64,000 nt of DNA from an uncultured Barnesiella sp. GTDB lineage: Bacteria; Bacteroidota; Bacteroidia; Bacteroidales; Barnesiellaceae. The notes beneath the pieces were generated by a model. It saw only the letters and a program-made list of their open reading frames with translations. It did no database searches and was not told the origin of the DNA. This document shows, piece after piece, positions 23,202 through 31,219 of this stretch (positions within the stretch are counted from its first letter, which is position 1; each line of letters starts with the position of its first letter). A program made the translations under genes and the position numbers. The stretch is from positions 1-64,000 of the forward strand of contig CALUFO010000014.1 in assembly GCA_944320015.1 (NCBI GenBank), given 5' to 3'.

Positions 23202-24149
23202 TTATACAGTTTCCTGATTTGCAGACGTAAGTTTCACTGTCTCCCCGAAGAAAGAGTCGCTTACGCCGTACACATGTCCTATCGAGTAGTCATATTTCTT
23301 TCGTGGGTTGTCAATCAGCAGGCGATAGCCGTGGTAATCCTCGATTTTCAGTTCAAGGGTTACATCCTCCCGCAGTTTCATTTCAAGCACGCTTCCGCCG
23401 CCATACATCGAACTGAATATGCCGCAATAGTTGTCTTTCGGGATTGTAACCTTCGCCACCGAGAAACCGGACTCGTAAAGTTCCTTGAGATTTATCTTGC
23501 CTATATAGGTCAGCAGATTGGCCCCGCAGCATGAGTTGACAAGCTCCCGGTGGAAATCCTCGTATGACACCAGTTCCTTACCGTCACGCGATTTTCGGTA
23601 ATGACATCTGCCATATACGGCAATCCCTTTCTCAGCCAGGAACCTTTTTACCTTTGCAGGATTCAGGTTAAGCGCATCCACCATTTCGCCGAAATACGAG
23701 TCGGGATACACATATCCGCCCTGCGATTCCAGCCAATGCGAGTTGATACAGTCATAGTTGGAAAGCATCTCGACCCGAACCGGAATATCGTCCGTATTCT
23801 TCAACAGTCCTCCGAGTGCGTCCGAATCGTCACGCTCGTAGATAATGTTCACTATATCATCCCTGTTGTCATCCATGAATTCCTCCACGGCATCCTCGTC
23901 AAAGCCGTCGTCGATACAACTTGACTTGATATCCTCCAAAATCTGACTGACACCATGCCATCTGGCATCCCGATACCAGTCGTCGGTCTTGTCATACAGG
24001 GTCATCGCACTTTTTTCTTTCATGCAAGTCTCTATGACATCAAGGTTCTCGTTTAGATTGTCATCATAATTGACCCACACAAGAGTATATGAATCCTCCA
24101 TTACGGATCTGATGAAATCCATTGTCAGCTTTTTGTTCTCTCTTTCCAT
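23202..24149 (-). CDS. ICE hypothetical protein, about 315 aa
   Basis: I take ATG 24149 (MERENKKLTMDFIRSVMED) as start because it leaves a one-base gap to the previous gene; a GTG at 24158 is also open. The protein is acidic, with DDGFDEDAVEEFMDDNRDDIVNIIYERDD in the middle, which imitates DNA-like negative charge as many anti-restriction proteins do. The C-terminal half (NLLTYIGKINLKELYESGFSVAKVTIPKDNYCGIFSSMYGGGSVLEMKLREDVTLELKIEDYHGYRLL) is beta-rich and occurs widely in ICE hypotheticals. I cannot assign a family; anti-restriction is only a thought based on acidity and the neighbouring DNA methylase. Confidence 0.65.
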   Translation of the reverse strand: MERENKKLTMDFIRSVMEDSYTLVWVNYDDNLNENLDVIETCMKEKSAMTLYDKTDDWYRDARWHGVSQILEDIKSSCIDDGFDEDAVEEFMDDNRDDIVNIIYERDDSDALGGLLKNTDDIPVRVEMLSNYDCINSHWLESQGGYVYPDSYFGEMVDALNLNPAKVKRFLAEKGIAVYGRCHYRKSRDGKELVSYEDFHRELVNSCCGANLLTYIGKINLKELYESGFSVAKVTIPKDNYCGIFSSMYGGGSVLEMKLREDVTLELKIEDYHGYRLLIDNPRKKYDYSIGHVYGVSDSFFGETVKLTSANQETV

Positions 24150-24150
24150 A

Positions 24151-24444
24151 TCATTCACCGTATATTTCGTTTCTTATGCTGCGGTATCTGTGTTCCGACA
24201 TCTCCGTTTCCCGTGAAAAATGGAAGCGTGCAGCATATCCGCAGTAGTTTGTCCTCGGTTCACCACCGCATTTTTGGATGGTGAGGTCTATGTCCCATTC
24301 CATATCGCCCAGTCCGAGGCATATAGACTGTGAGTGCAGCATCGCATGGGCGAGCCTTATGGCGGCATCCGTTTTGTTTTCCTTGCACAGCCTGTCGAAA
24401 GCCATAGTCGCTATCTCGCGGTTGGATATTGTCACACTTTTCAT
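24151..24444 (-). CDS. ICE hypothetical protein, 97 aa
   Basis: A 97-residue protein starting MKSVTISNREIATMAFDRLCKENKTDAAIRLAHAML, with a helical N-terminal half and a C-terminal part GLGDMEWDIDLTIQKCGGEPRTNYCGYAARFHF. It follows the frameshifted gene by 5 bp and precedes the 315-aa gene by 1 bp. No motif or family is recognised; gene-like spacing and composition support it. It is part of the E3 operon. Confidence 0.6.
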   Translation of the reverse strand: MKSVTISNREIATMAFDRLCKENKTDAAIRLAHAMLHSQSICLGLGDMEWDIDLTIQKCGGEPRTNYCGYAARFHFSRETEMSEHRYRSIRNEIYGE

Positions 24445-24449
24445 GGCAT

Positions 24450-24817
24450 CTATTTTATTTTCACAAGTTGCTTGAACCGGGCTACAATATCTCCTCGTTT
24501 GCTTTCAGCCAGTTCTTCATATTTGCGTCTTATATCGCAGCGTTCCGTCCAAGATTTGCCTATAAGCTCATTCTCATACGAATCTCTACATAATTCCGGA
24601 TATTCTTTGAAAAGTATCTCAAACTGCCTTCGCCATTTGCGCCCCTGCCATGAACGTTCGGCAATAAATTTTATGAACTGGACATCTTTTCATCGGTTCC
24701 GACATCGATGGCATAGAAATAGTCGGTTCTGGGCCAGACGTTGTTTGAGTGCTGCCAAGTCTCGATATGGTGCGTCGAGGCATTGTATGTCATTTTTGTG
24801 ATTATCTGATGACTCAT
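24450..24817 (-). pseudogene. ICE hypothetical gene with a one-base deletion
   Basis: From ATG 24817 (MSHQIITKMTYNASTHHIETWQHSNNVWPRTDYFYAIDVGTDEK) the frame stops at a TAA after 48 codons. In the next frame an open stretch begins at the same place and runs KDVQFIKFIAERSWQGRKWRRQFEILFKEYPELC ... FKQLVKIK to TAG at 24450. Adding one A to the run of four at 24690-24687 (GATGAAAAG) joins both into one 122-residue protein. The gap of 5 bp to the next gene and 10 bp to the previous one fits this combined gene. So it is either a real frameshift or a base-calling error in a short homopolymer. The product family is unknown. Confidence 0.7.
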
Positions 24818-24827
24818 ATCCTTTGTT

Positions 24828-25142
24828 TTAATTCAATGATATAATGTCTATCTCCTTGTCCTTTGCGGCGATGGTGCCGAAATGCACGGCTATAATCCTT
24901 TGTGGGAAACAGGTGTGGTGGTTGTATCCGGTCCTTTGCCACAGTGTGAAGCAGTCGTTCCTGAACGACCAGTGGAAATGCCCGGACAGCGAACCGTACT
25001 CGTGCCGGACATTCCTCTCGATGAGCATCCTGCTGACATCCATTATATGCCGTGAGAGCAGGACGATATTGAGTATCTCCGAATAGGCACGGTGCACGCG
25101 CGGGTCGGTCGGATACAGCGGTGACAGATGGTTGATTTTCAT
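24828..25142 (-). CDS. ICE hypothetical protein, 104 aa
   Basis: A basic protein rich in His and Arg (LSRHIMDVSRMLIERNVRHEYGSLSGHFHWSFRNDCFTLWQRTGYNHHTCFPQRI). No signal peptide. The regular spacing of aromatic and histidine residues in the second half might indicate a metal-binding site, but no known motif fits. It lies 12 bp after the 168-aa gene in the E3 operon and 10 bp before the frameshifted gene. Family unknown. Confidence 0.6.
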   Translation of the reverse strand: MKINHLSPLYPTDPRVHRAYSEILNIVLLSRHIMDVSRMLIERNVRHEYGSLSGHFHWSFRNDCFTLWQRTGYNHHTCFPQRIIAVHFGTIAAKDKEIDIISLN

Positions 25143-25154
25143 GCTTCCTCGTTT

Positions 25155-25661
25155 TTAATCGTAATTGTCACCGAATATCTCCTGCCTCAGCAGGTTTTGG
25201 TCGAACCAGCCTTCGGGATAACAGATACAAGAACTGCTTTCATTATCCGTATCCGGCAGATAACACTCGGCATTGTAGCTCACATTGTCGCCGTACATGT
25301 TCCTGTAATGAGCCACAAGCAGGTGTGGATTGTCGGTTCTCAGATCATAGCCGTATCTGGCGCACCATCTCTCGAAATACTCCATATCCTCGTCGTCAAG
25401 CTGGTCGAACGCATCCCTTATGTCGAAGAAGTTGGGACACAGCCATTCACGGTTTATCAATATGGACGGTATGTTGTCCCATGCCACATATCTGTATTGC
25501 GGCTGTCGCTCCTGCGGGAACAGTTCGGAGCAACAGCACAGGAATTCCTGCATGTCGCCGTAATCGCTCAGCGTCATGTTGTAGTCAGTCCTTTGGGATA
25601 TGTCTATCATGTACTGCGTCGTTACCGTCAGTTCAGCCTCGTTGAGATTCATTCTTTCCAT
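25155..25661 (-). CDS. ICE hypothetical protein, 168 aa, first gene behind palindrome E3
   Basis: The start is ATG 25661 (MERMNLNEAELTVTTQYMIDISQ); the frame open to 25892 translates palindrome E3 and is not coding. The protein is acidic and aromatic-rich (AWDNIPSILINREWLCPNFFDIRDAFDQLDDEDMEYFERWCARYGYDL) and contains several Cys without a clear metal motif. It heads the longest ICE operon (25661 down to 19515, ten or more genes), with palindrome E3 and a small GGAACCC hairpin in its 5' leader. The function is unknown. Confidence 0.7.
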   Translation of the reverse strand: MERMNLNEAELTVTTQYMIDISQRTDYNMTLSDYGDMQEFLCCCSELFPQERQPQYRYVAWDNIPSILINREWLCPNFFDIRDAFDQLDDEDMEYFERWCARYGYDLRTDNPHLLVAHYRNMYGDNVSYNAECYLPDTDNESSSCICYPEGWFDQNLLRQEIFGDNYD

Positions 25662-25680
25662 TTTTATAATTGTGTTTCGT

Positions 25681-25844
25681 GGAACCCGTGGGTTCCATTC
25701 CACAGGCATCAAAAGGTGCGTGTCCCGGCTGTGCAGGGTTTTACGGGAAAATACCGGAGCCTCCGGCGAGGATGATTTTCCCGTAAACCGCCTGCGGCCC
25801 GACCTTGCACTGCCGACGGGGACACGGCCTACCTTTGCCTGTGG
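25681..25844 (-). repeat. Long palindrome E3 with adjoining hairpin, putative 5' leader
   Basis: Main palindrome 25700-25844: CCACAGGC/GCCTGTGG, AAAGGT/ACCTTT, CGTGTCC/GGACACG, TGCAAGGTC-like arms, and the inner stem GGTTTACGGGAAAATC with ATTTTCCCGTAAAACC, tip CCGGAGGCTCCGG. Compared with E1 and E2 the inner stem changes on both sides so that pairing is kept. 25681-25696 adds GGAACCC-GT-GGGTTCC between palindrome and start codon, where E1, E2 and E4 also carry a second hairpin. Confidence 0.88.
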
Positions 25845-25888
25845 GAATGGATGCCACGGATTGCATGTTTTCATTATTCCTCTGATTA

Positions 25889-28888
25889 TCACGTTACCAG
25901 CTGGCGACCCCAGCTTATCCTCACTTTGCCTTCGGCATCTGTCTCGCGCCTTAGCAGGCTGTCGATCACCGACATGGATATGTCGAACTCGTTGAATATC
26001 TCCGCCTGCTCCTTGACCTCACCGCACTTGATGAACTCGTTAAGACGCTCCTTGGTGAGCACCAACGCCATCAGGTTCTGCTCCACGGAATCCTCGTATG
26101 TCACGAAATGCACCTTCTTTCTGTCTTTTGAGTCCAAACGGATGAAGCGGAAATAGAACTGCTCCATCTTAGGGATGTTCCATTGCAGGGATTCCAGTAT
26201 TATCTGGTTGCAAGACGGGATATTGACCGAGCTGCTCAAAGACTGCTGCGTGCATACGAGGACACCGTTGATTGTGGAGTCGAACTCGCTGACGATGGCC
26301 TGCCGTTTCTTGAAGGGTATGGCTCCGGTCACTGTGAACACCGGTCTGTCGGGAAAATGCTCCCTTATGTACCCGGCATACATCTCATAGGCGGAAATAG
26401 ATGTGCAGCCCACAGCGACCTTTCCTTTTGTCCGGCGTATCATCCGGCCTATGTGGTGGACCTTACCCGGGTATTCATCGCCATAATAACCCTCGATAAG
26501 ATGCGGGACCGAGCAGGCTTTTATCAGCAGCTTGATCTGGCGCATGAGCCGAAGCCCGGCATCTTTCTTGGCATCTCCTGTACTATTATAATAAAGCTCG
26601 CATATACGGCAGAATTCCTCTATTATCACACGGTAGACCTCCCGTTCTCCGGGTGAAGGTATGACCGTCTGCGTCCTGACATCATATTTCTCGCCGGCGA
26701 AATCCCTGAACTTGCGCGTGATGATTGTCTTGCCTATAAGCTCGAAAAGCGTGTCCTTGTTATAAATGTCCTGGTTCTGCTTCTCAATCCCGAACACTGT
26801 CGCTTTTCCGGGACAATGGCACGACTTGAAGAGCACATGCCCCCTGAAAGCAGGGAACGGTTCTCCATAATAGTCGTTGCTGTCGCTCTCGATCTCCTTG
26901 TCGCGGTTCTGCTTATATACCCGTGGACTCCAACAGGTCATGTTGACCGAATTGTTATACAGCAACTCGAACTGGCTGTAAAGTTCCGTTATGTTGTTCC
27001 GGGTGGTGGTGCCGGTGTCAAGGATCTTGTATTTCACCCTGCGGAATATGGCGAGTATGTATCTCGTCCTCTGTGACACGGGATTGGTAATCTCGTCCGA
27101 CTCATCGAACACGAGGCACAGCCTCCTTGCCGAAATCTTGATGAACTTCATGAGATAGCGTTTCAGTTTGCAGAGCATGGAGGTCGATACTATCAGGAAT
27201 GTACCGGCTGGAATATTCTCAAAATCGGCATAGCTCCGTAATAATCTGTACGGTTCGCGGTTGTTCCTCAGAAACGGCTCCCATGTCATGTTCGTGGCTA
27301 TGGCCGGGGCGAGGACGATGACATTGCGGACTTTGTTGAATTTCAGAAGATACTTCGCCCGTTGGTAGACTGCCGCTGTCTTGCCGGATCCCTGCTGCCA
27401 GTTGAGCAGGGCGTACCGTTTCTGCAACACGAGGTTCAGGTCGTGCTTTTGCAGGTTTGTGAACTCGCACACATCCATGTCCTTGTTCGCGAAAGTCGCC
27501 CTGTCAAGATATTCGGCCAGTTCCGGCTGCGGCTCCATGCTGTCGAATGTCCGGCTCTGAAGACTATATCTGTGCCGCTTTTTGCGTATCAGCCGCATTG
27601 CGGCCTTATGTTGGCGTAAGTTCGCCTCTGTCGGGTTTTCCGGCATAGGCAGCTCAGTACGTTTCAATATCAGGCCGTTGATGCCTGCGGCATTGTGGCC
27701 GTCTTTGTCAAGAAGACGTGGCGCGTATGCCTTGAGCTTGAATCCGTAGGATGTCTTTACGAGCGCTATTTCCTTTCGGCGTATGGTGTCCTGATTACGT
27801 ATATACCGTCGTATGACTGACAGCACCTTGTTAGGAGTGAGTTTCTTGCGCTCCCATTCGTCCAGCTGGGTCTGAGTGCAGTTCTCCGGCGGTTTCTGGT
27901 TGCGGAATTTAGCGACAAGTTCCAACGCCTTGTCTATGTGTCGGTTCAACCGCTTGTGGGCTTTCAGTTCGTACATGTATTTGGCAAGCCTGTACTCGAA
28001 CCGTTCAAGTTCCTCACGGCATACGGCGTTGGTCTCCTGCATGAGCGGCAGTTTGAGCCGGGCTTTCATAGCCCGTGCGTCAGCTATGCGCTGTTTCAGT
28101 TCTTCCGCGCTCACAAAATCGTCAGCATTGTAAGGCTGCATGTCAATGTGTCGGGAGTGACGCAGAAACACCATTATCTTTGTGCCGAAATTGCGGACAC
28201 CGAGAGATGCGAAGGCGTCAGGGTCAAGCAGGGTCTGTCCTATGAACGAGAACTGCGCGTTTACGGCCCTGACCTTCGATTTCTCCCAGAACTCGCTTTG
28301 GAGGAAAGATGCGGGGACAATCAGCATTAGTATCCCGGCAGGATTCAACGCATCGTATGCCTTGTCTATATAGTAGACCTGCGATAGTTTTATGCCGAAT
28401 TTGAGGTTGAAGGGCGGGTTGCCGATTATCACGTCATACCGGCTCTCCAGTGTGAACTGCTGAATGTCGCATTGACTGATATTCGCGTCGGGATAGAGGT
28501 GTCTTGCCACGGCAACTGCCTTGGGGTCTATGTCGAAGCCGTGCGCGTTGCGCTGGTTAGGCAGGCGGTTGAAGAAGTTCCCCATGCCGCAGCACATGTC
28601 GAGTATCATTTCCGACGGTTGGGGTGAAAGCATATCCACCATGTCGCGGCATATCTCATGGGGCGTGAAGAACTGGCCCATCTCGGACTCCCGCTTGGCC
28701 TCGGCATACTCGTTGTAGCTGTTGTAGTCGCCACGCCGCAGGTTATGCAGCCCTCCTATACCGGTATAGCAGTTGTAGATGCTCTCCGCCGGTATGGTGT
28801 CCTTGCTGGAATCTATGCAGAAAAGTATCTTCTCGTTTATCTCCTCCCGCTTGTTCAGAGGAATCTGTTGGGGTATGATGGCGTACAT
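25889..28888 (-). CDS. N6-adenine methylase-SNF2/DEAD helicase fusion, 999 aa
   Basis: Residues 60-170 form a class I SAM methyltransferase of the N6-adenine type: GQFFTPHEI (70-79), motif I ILDMCCGMGNF (95-105) and catalytic NPPF (157-160). After a helical linker a superfamily-2 helicase begins: Walker A NWQQGSGKTAA (497-507), motif II LVFDESDE (592-599), then helicase C-terminal motifs (VFTVTGAIPFKKRQAIV, SSVNIPSCNQIIL). No nuclease motif is visible, so it is not a complete type I/III restriction enzyme; it could protect incoming ICE DNA by methylation or remodel DNA-protein complexes. Such giant fusions are frequent in Bacteroidetes and Firmicutes ICEs. Third gene of the E4 operon, 97 bp after its upstream neighbour. 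Confidence 0.82.
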   Translation of the reverse strand: MYAIIPQQIPLNKREEINEKILFCIDSSKDTIPAESIYNCYTGIGGLHNLRRGDYNSYNEYAEAKRESEMGQFFTPHEICRDMVDMLSPQPSEMILDMCCGMGNFFNRLPNQRNAHGFDIDPKAVAVARHLYPDANISQCDIQQFTLESRYDVIIGNPPFNLKFGIKLSQVYYIDKAYDALNPAGILMLIVPASFLQSEFWEKSKVRAVNAQFSFIGQTLLDPDAFASLGVRNFGTKIMVFLRHSRHIDMQPYNADDFVSAEELKQRIADARAMKARLKLPLMQETNAVCREELERFEYRLAKYMYELKAHKRLNRHIDKALELVAKFRNQKPPENCTQTQLDEWERKKLTPNKVLSVIRRYIRNQDTIRRKEIALVKTSYGFKLKAYAPRLLDKDGHNAAGINGLILKRTELPMPENPTEANLRQHKAAMRLIRKKRHRYSLQSRTFDSMEPQPELAEYLDRATFANKDMDVCEFTNLQKHDLNLVLQKRYALLNWQQGSGKTAAVYQRAKYLLKFNKVRNVIVLAPAIATNMTWEPFLRNNREPYRLLRSYADFENIPAGTFLIVSTSMLCKLKRYLMKFIKISARRLCLVFDESDEITNPVSQRTRYILAIFRRVKYKILDTGTTTRNNITELYSQFELLYNNSVNMTCWSPRVYKQNRDKEIESDSNDYYGEPFPAFRGHVLFKSCHCPGKATVFGIEKQNQDIYNKDTLFELIGKTIITRKFRDFAGEKYDVRTQTVIPSPGEREVYRVIIEEFCRICELYYNSTGDAKKDAGLRLMRQIKLLIKACSVPHLIEGYYGDEYPGKVHHIGRMIRRTKGKVAVGCTSISAYEMYAGYIREHFPDRPVFTVTGAIPFKKRQAIVSEFDSTINGVLVCTQQSLSSSVNIPSCNQIILESLQWNIPKMEQFYFRFIRLDSKDRKKVHFVTYEDSVEQNLMALVLTKERLNEFIKCGEVKEQAEIFNEFDISMSVIDSLLRRETDAEGKVRISWGRQLVT

Positions 28889-28985
28889 GATCGTCTTGGG
28901 ATATGGTTATAAATGGGGAAGCACGGAGACCGTTGCCGATATCCGTGCTTCCTGCTGTCTGTTCTCTGTTCTCTGTTATGAGTGC

Positions 28986-29921
28986 CTATTCCTCCTGCAA
29001 CCGCAATTCGTCAAGGCGGAGACGGTTGAAACACAGGCTTGCCGTCTCTCTGTCTTTGAACCTTACATCTATTCGCCCGTTGCGGAAGAACTTCATACCG
29101 GTTGCGTTGGTCGTTGTGAGGTCATACCAGCCGGATATATCCACATTGTCCTGATGCAGACGCATAACCATCTCTTTATCTCCGCACAGCACATCGTCGG
29201 CGCCGAAGGCTATCCCCTCACAGAGAGTTGATATGTTCCCGTGATAATTGTAATGCACATGGTTCCTGCGGTAGTTCTCGTAGTAAAAACTATCGAAGAC
29301 AATGATGTTCGGGAATGAGATTTTGTCGCCTTTCAGTTCCGGTTTGACCTTGCTCCAACGATGAGGTTTTACGAGCTGGTGGAAACGTTTGAGCAGCTCT
29401 TCCTCAGCAGTCTTGCGGAAACTGCGTCCTCCGAGATGTTCTATGACCGTATCCACATGAGTCATGTATTGGGGACGGAACCCCATTTTAAGAGTGTCCC
29501 CGTTTATTTCGGGAACCGGTACCGACACATTGTATGTGCGGTTGAAATATCCGATTATCCTTTGGGCAAACCCCTTGTTGGCGTTAAGATTTGAGGATAC
29601 AAGTTCGTTGATGGCCTTGAATGGCTTGAACGTGTGGACGGTATAGTCCTTATACTCGGAATCGGCTGTTGAGTAAGGGTGTCTGATTTCGCCGTTCTCC
29701 TTGTAGCTGATTCTGTGGCTTTCACGGTATTTCTCGGCCTCTTTTGTGAAGATTCCGTACCATTGGTCTATCTGTTCGAGCGCATTGTACAGCATTTCCT
29801 GCTGCTTTTCGCAAAAGAGCCTGTCCTGAGCCGTTATCTTCTCCTCGTTCCGGATTTCCACTCCCAGAATACCAGAAAGCAGGTCGGCTTTGCCGCCTGC
29901 ATGTGTTGCTGTTGAAGTCAT
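28986..29921 (-). CDS. DUF4942-like ICE protein, 311 aa
   Basis: A soluble protein with a helical N-terminal region (RLFCEKQQEMLYNALEQIDQWYGIF), a central part with RSFRKTAEEELLKRFHQLVKPHRW and a beta-hairpin C-terminus (DLTTTNATGMKFFRNGRIDVRFKDRETASLCFNRL). The KFFRNGRIDVRFKD ending matches my memory of DUF4942, usually found fused to or next to DNA methylases in mobile elements, which fits its place just before the methylase-helicase gene. Function unknown. It lies 11 bp after the first gene of the E4 operon. Confidence 0.65.
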   Translation of the reverse strand: MTSTATHAGGKADLLSGILGVEIRNEEKITAQDRLFCEKQQEMLYNALEQIDQWYGIFTKEAEKYRESHRISYKENGEIRHPYSTADSEYKDYTVHTFKPFKAINELVSSNLNANKGFAQRIIGYFNRTYNVSVPVPEINGDTLKMGFRPQYMTHVDTVIEHLGGRSFRKTAEEELLKRFHQLVKPHRWSKVKPELKGDKISFPNIIVFDSFYYENYRRNHVHYNYHGNISTLCEGIAFGADDVLCGDKEMVMRLHQDNVDISGWYDLTTTNATGMKFFRNGRIDVRFKDRETASLCFNRLRLDELRLQEE

Positions 29922-29932
29922 ATCTTATGGTT

Positions 29933-30754
29933 TTAATAAGTTATCGGTGGTAGTTCTATGCGGTAGAATGTGGTGACATGACGCTCCATGTCTTTTTTGA
30001 TCTTGACTTTCACGAGTTGTCCGTTGTACATCCGCTCCTGCATGGGCAGATCCAGTCTGTTCCATTCATCTTCTGGCAGGAACTCGGTCTTATCCCGAAA
30101 ACACCATACCACCAGCATGGACTCGGAATGATTGAATACCGTTGCCTCGTAGTTTTCCTTGAACTTCTCGAAGTCGGCATCGTCACGGAAGGCTGTTCCG
30201 TCGGCGACATACCGGTAGTGGGATTCAGGATTATCATTGATGCGGACATAGAGTTTGCGCCATGTCTCGGTGGTAAAATCCCCATATAGCGGTTCCGGAT
30301 CAGAGTATTCCCATTTGGCGATCTTCGCCATGAATCTCACGCTTCCGTTGGCGCACGGTCCGCAATGTCCCCATGCGCTGAACACCCCGTCCTCCCAGCC
30401 GATGAACTTCATTTCGGCGGGATCGATGCTTGTGAACGGTCCTCCGCTTACACTGAGCCATATATCAGGATCACCGATACCTACAAACGGCAGGTATGGT
30501 GCAAGGCATACCGACATTCCGTCGACCCTGAGATTTTCGAGCAGCGCGTGTCCGTAGAAATCTCCTTCCCGGTCAACATGACGCATCCTGTCTCCGATCT
30601 TAGGAGTGAGGCTTGAGCGTGAGCCCTCAATGACTTCCACGAGCCTGTTCACCATATCCACATCCTGCTGCCTGAGGATATGATCCCTGTCGTATGAAAC
30701 ATTCAACGGCAGTAGGGTTTCAAGGGTGTACTTGTTCTTTGTTGTTTCTGACAT
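29933..30754 (-). CDS. ICE hypothetical protein, 273 aa, first gene behind palindrome E4
   Basis: It starts at ATG 30754 (MSETTKNKYTLETLLPLNVSYDRDHI). The protein is acidic and soluble with a beta-rich middle (LRVDGMSVCLAPYLPFVGIGDPDIWLSVSGGPFTSIDPAEMKFIGWEDGVFSAWGHCGPCANGSVRF) that could be a small barrel, and a C-terminus ESMLVVWCFRDKTEFLPEDEW. It is found in many Bacteroides ICEs in front of the DUF4942 and methylase genes as far as I recall, with no assigned role. It leads the three-gene operon behind the largest palindrome in the window. Confidence 0.68.
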   Translation of the reverse strand: MSETTKNKYTLETLLPLNVSYDRDHILRQQDVDMVNRLVEVIEGSRSSLTPKIGDRMRHVDREGDFYGHALLENLRVDGMSVCLAPYLPFVGIGDPDIWLSVSGGPFTSIDPAEMKFIGWEDGVFSAWGHCGPCANGSVRFMAKIAKWEYSDPEPLYGDFTTETWRKLYVRINDNPESHYRYVADGTAFRDDADFEKFKENYEATVFNHSESMLVVWCFRDKTEFLPEDEWNRLDLPMQERMYNGQLVKVKIKKDMERHVTTFYRIELPPITY

Positions 30755-30790
30755 ACCATCTTATTTTTTTGTTATTCCGGCTTATGGGGC

Positions 30791-30965
30791 CGGAGTTCCC
30801 ATAACTACAGGCTTAAAAGGTCGTGTTCCAGCCGTGCAAGGTTTTCGGGAAAAATACCGCAAGCCCCTCGGGGCGCGGAAGATTTTTCCACGAAACCCGA
30901 AGGGCCTGACCTTGTACGGCTGATAAGAACACGAACTACCTTTGCCTGTGGTTATGGAAACTCCG
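30791..30965 (-). repeat. Long palindrome E4, the most extended copy
   Basis: Arms can be followed for about 75 bp: CGGAGTT..CCATAAC..ACAGGC pairs with GCCTGTGGTTATGG..AACTCCG, then AAAGGT/ACCTTT, CGTGTTC/GAACACG, GCAAGGT/ACCTTG, GGTTTCGTGGAAAAATC with ATTTTTCCCGAAAACC, tip CCCCGAGGGG. GTGTTC/GAACAC replaces GTGTCC/GGACAC of E3, a paired change. CCGGC..GCCGG hairpin lies between it and the ATG at 30754. Bases 30966-31219 hold no gene; they include the near-palindrome TAACTTTGCATCAAAGTA (31090-31107). Confidence 0.88.
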
Positions 30966-31219
30966 CCTCTATATGATGGTATCCTTATTTCGTATTTTTC
31001 TTATTGAAGCATAGTCGCTTCCGCGACGCGGAAAAGGCAATCTAAAAGAGAATTACGCCCCGGAATGAGGCGTAATCCAAAAATAAATGCTAACTTTGCA
31101 TCAAAGTAAAAGAGTTATTTGAAAGCGTGAGAAATATAGCGTAACCAAACACACTACCAATTTCTTATCCATTGCCCATCCTCACGCGAATTCTCAAAAA
31201 TAACCTTGTAGTCAAAATA

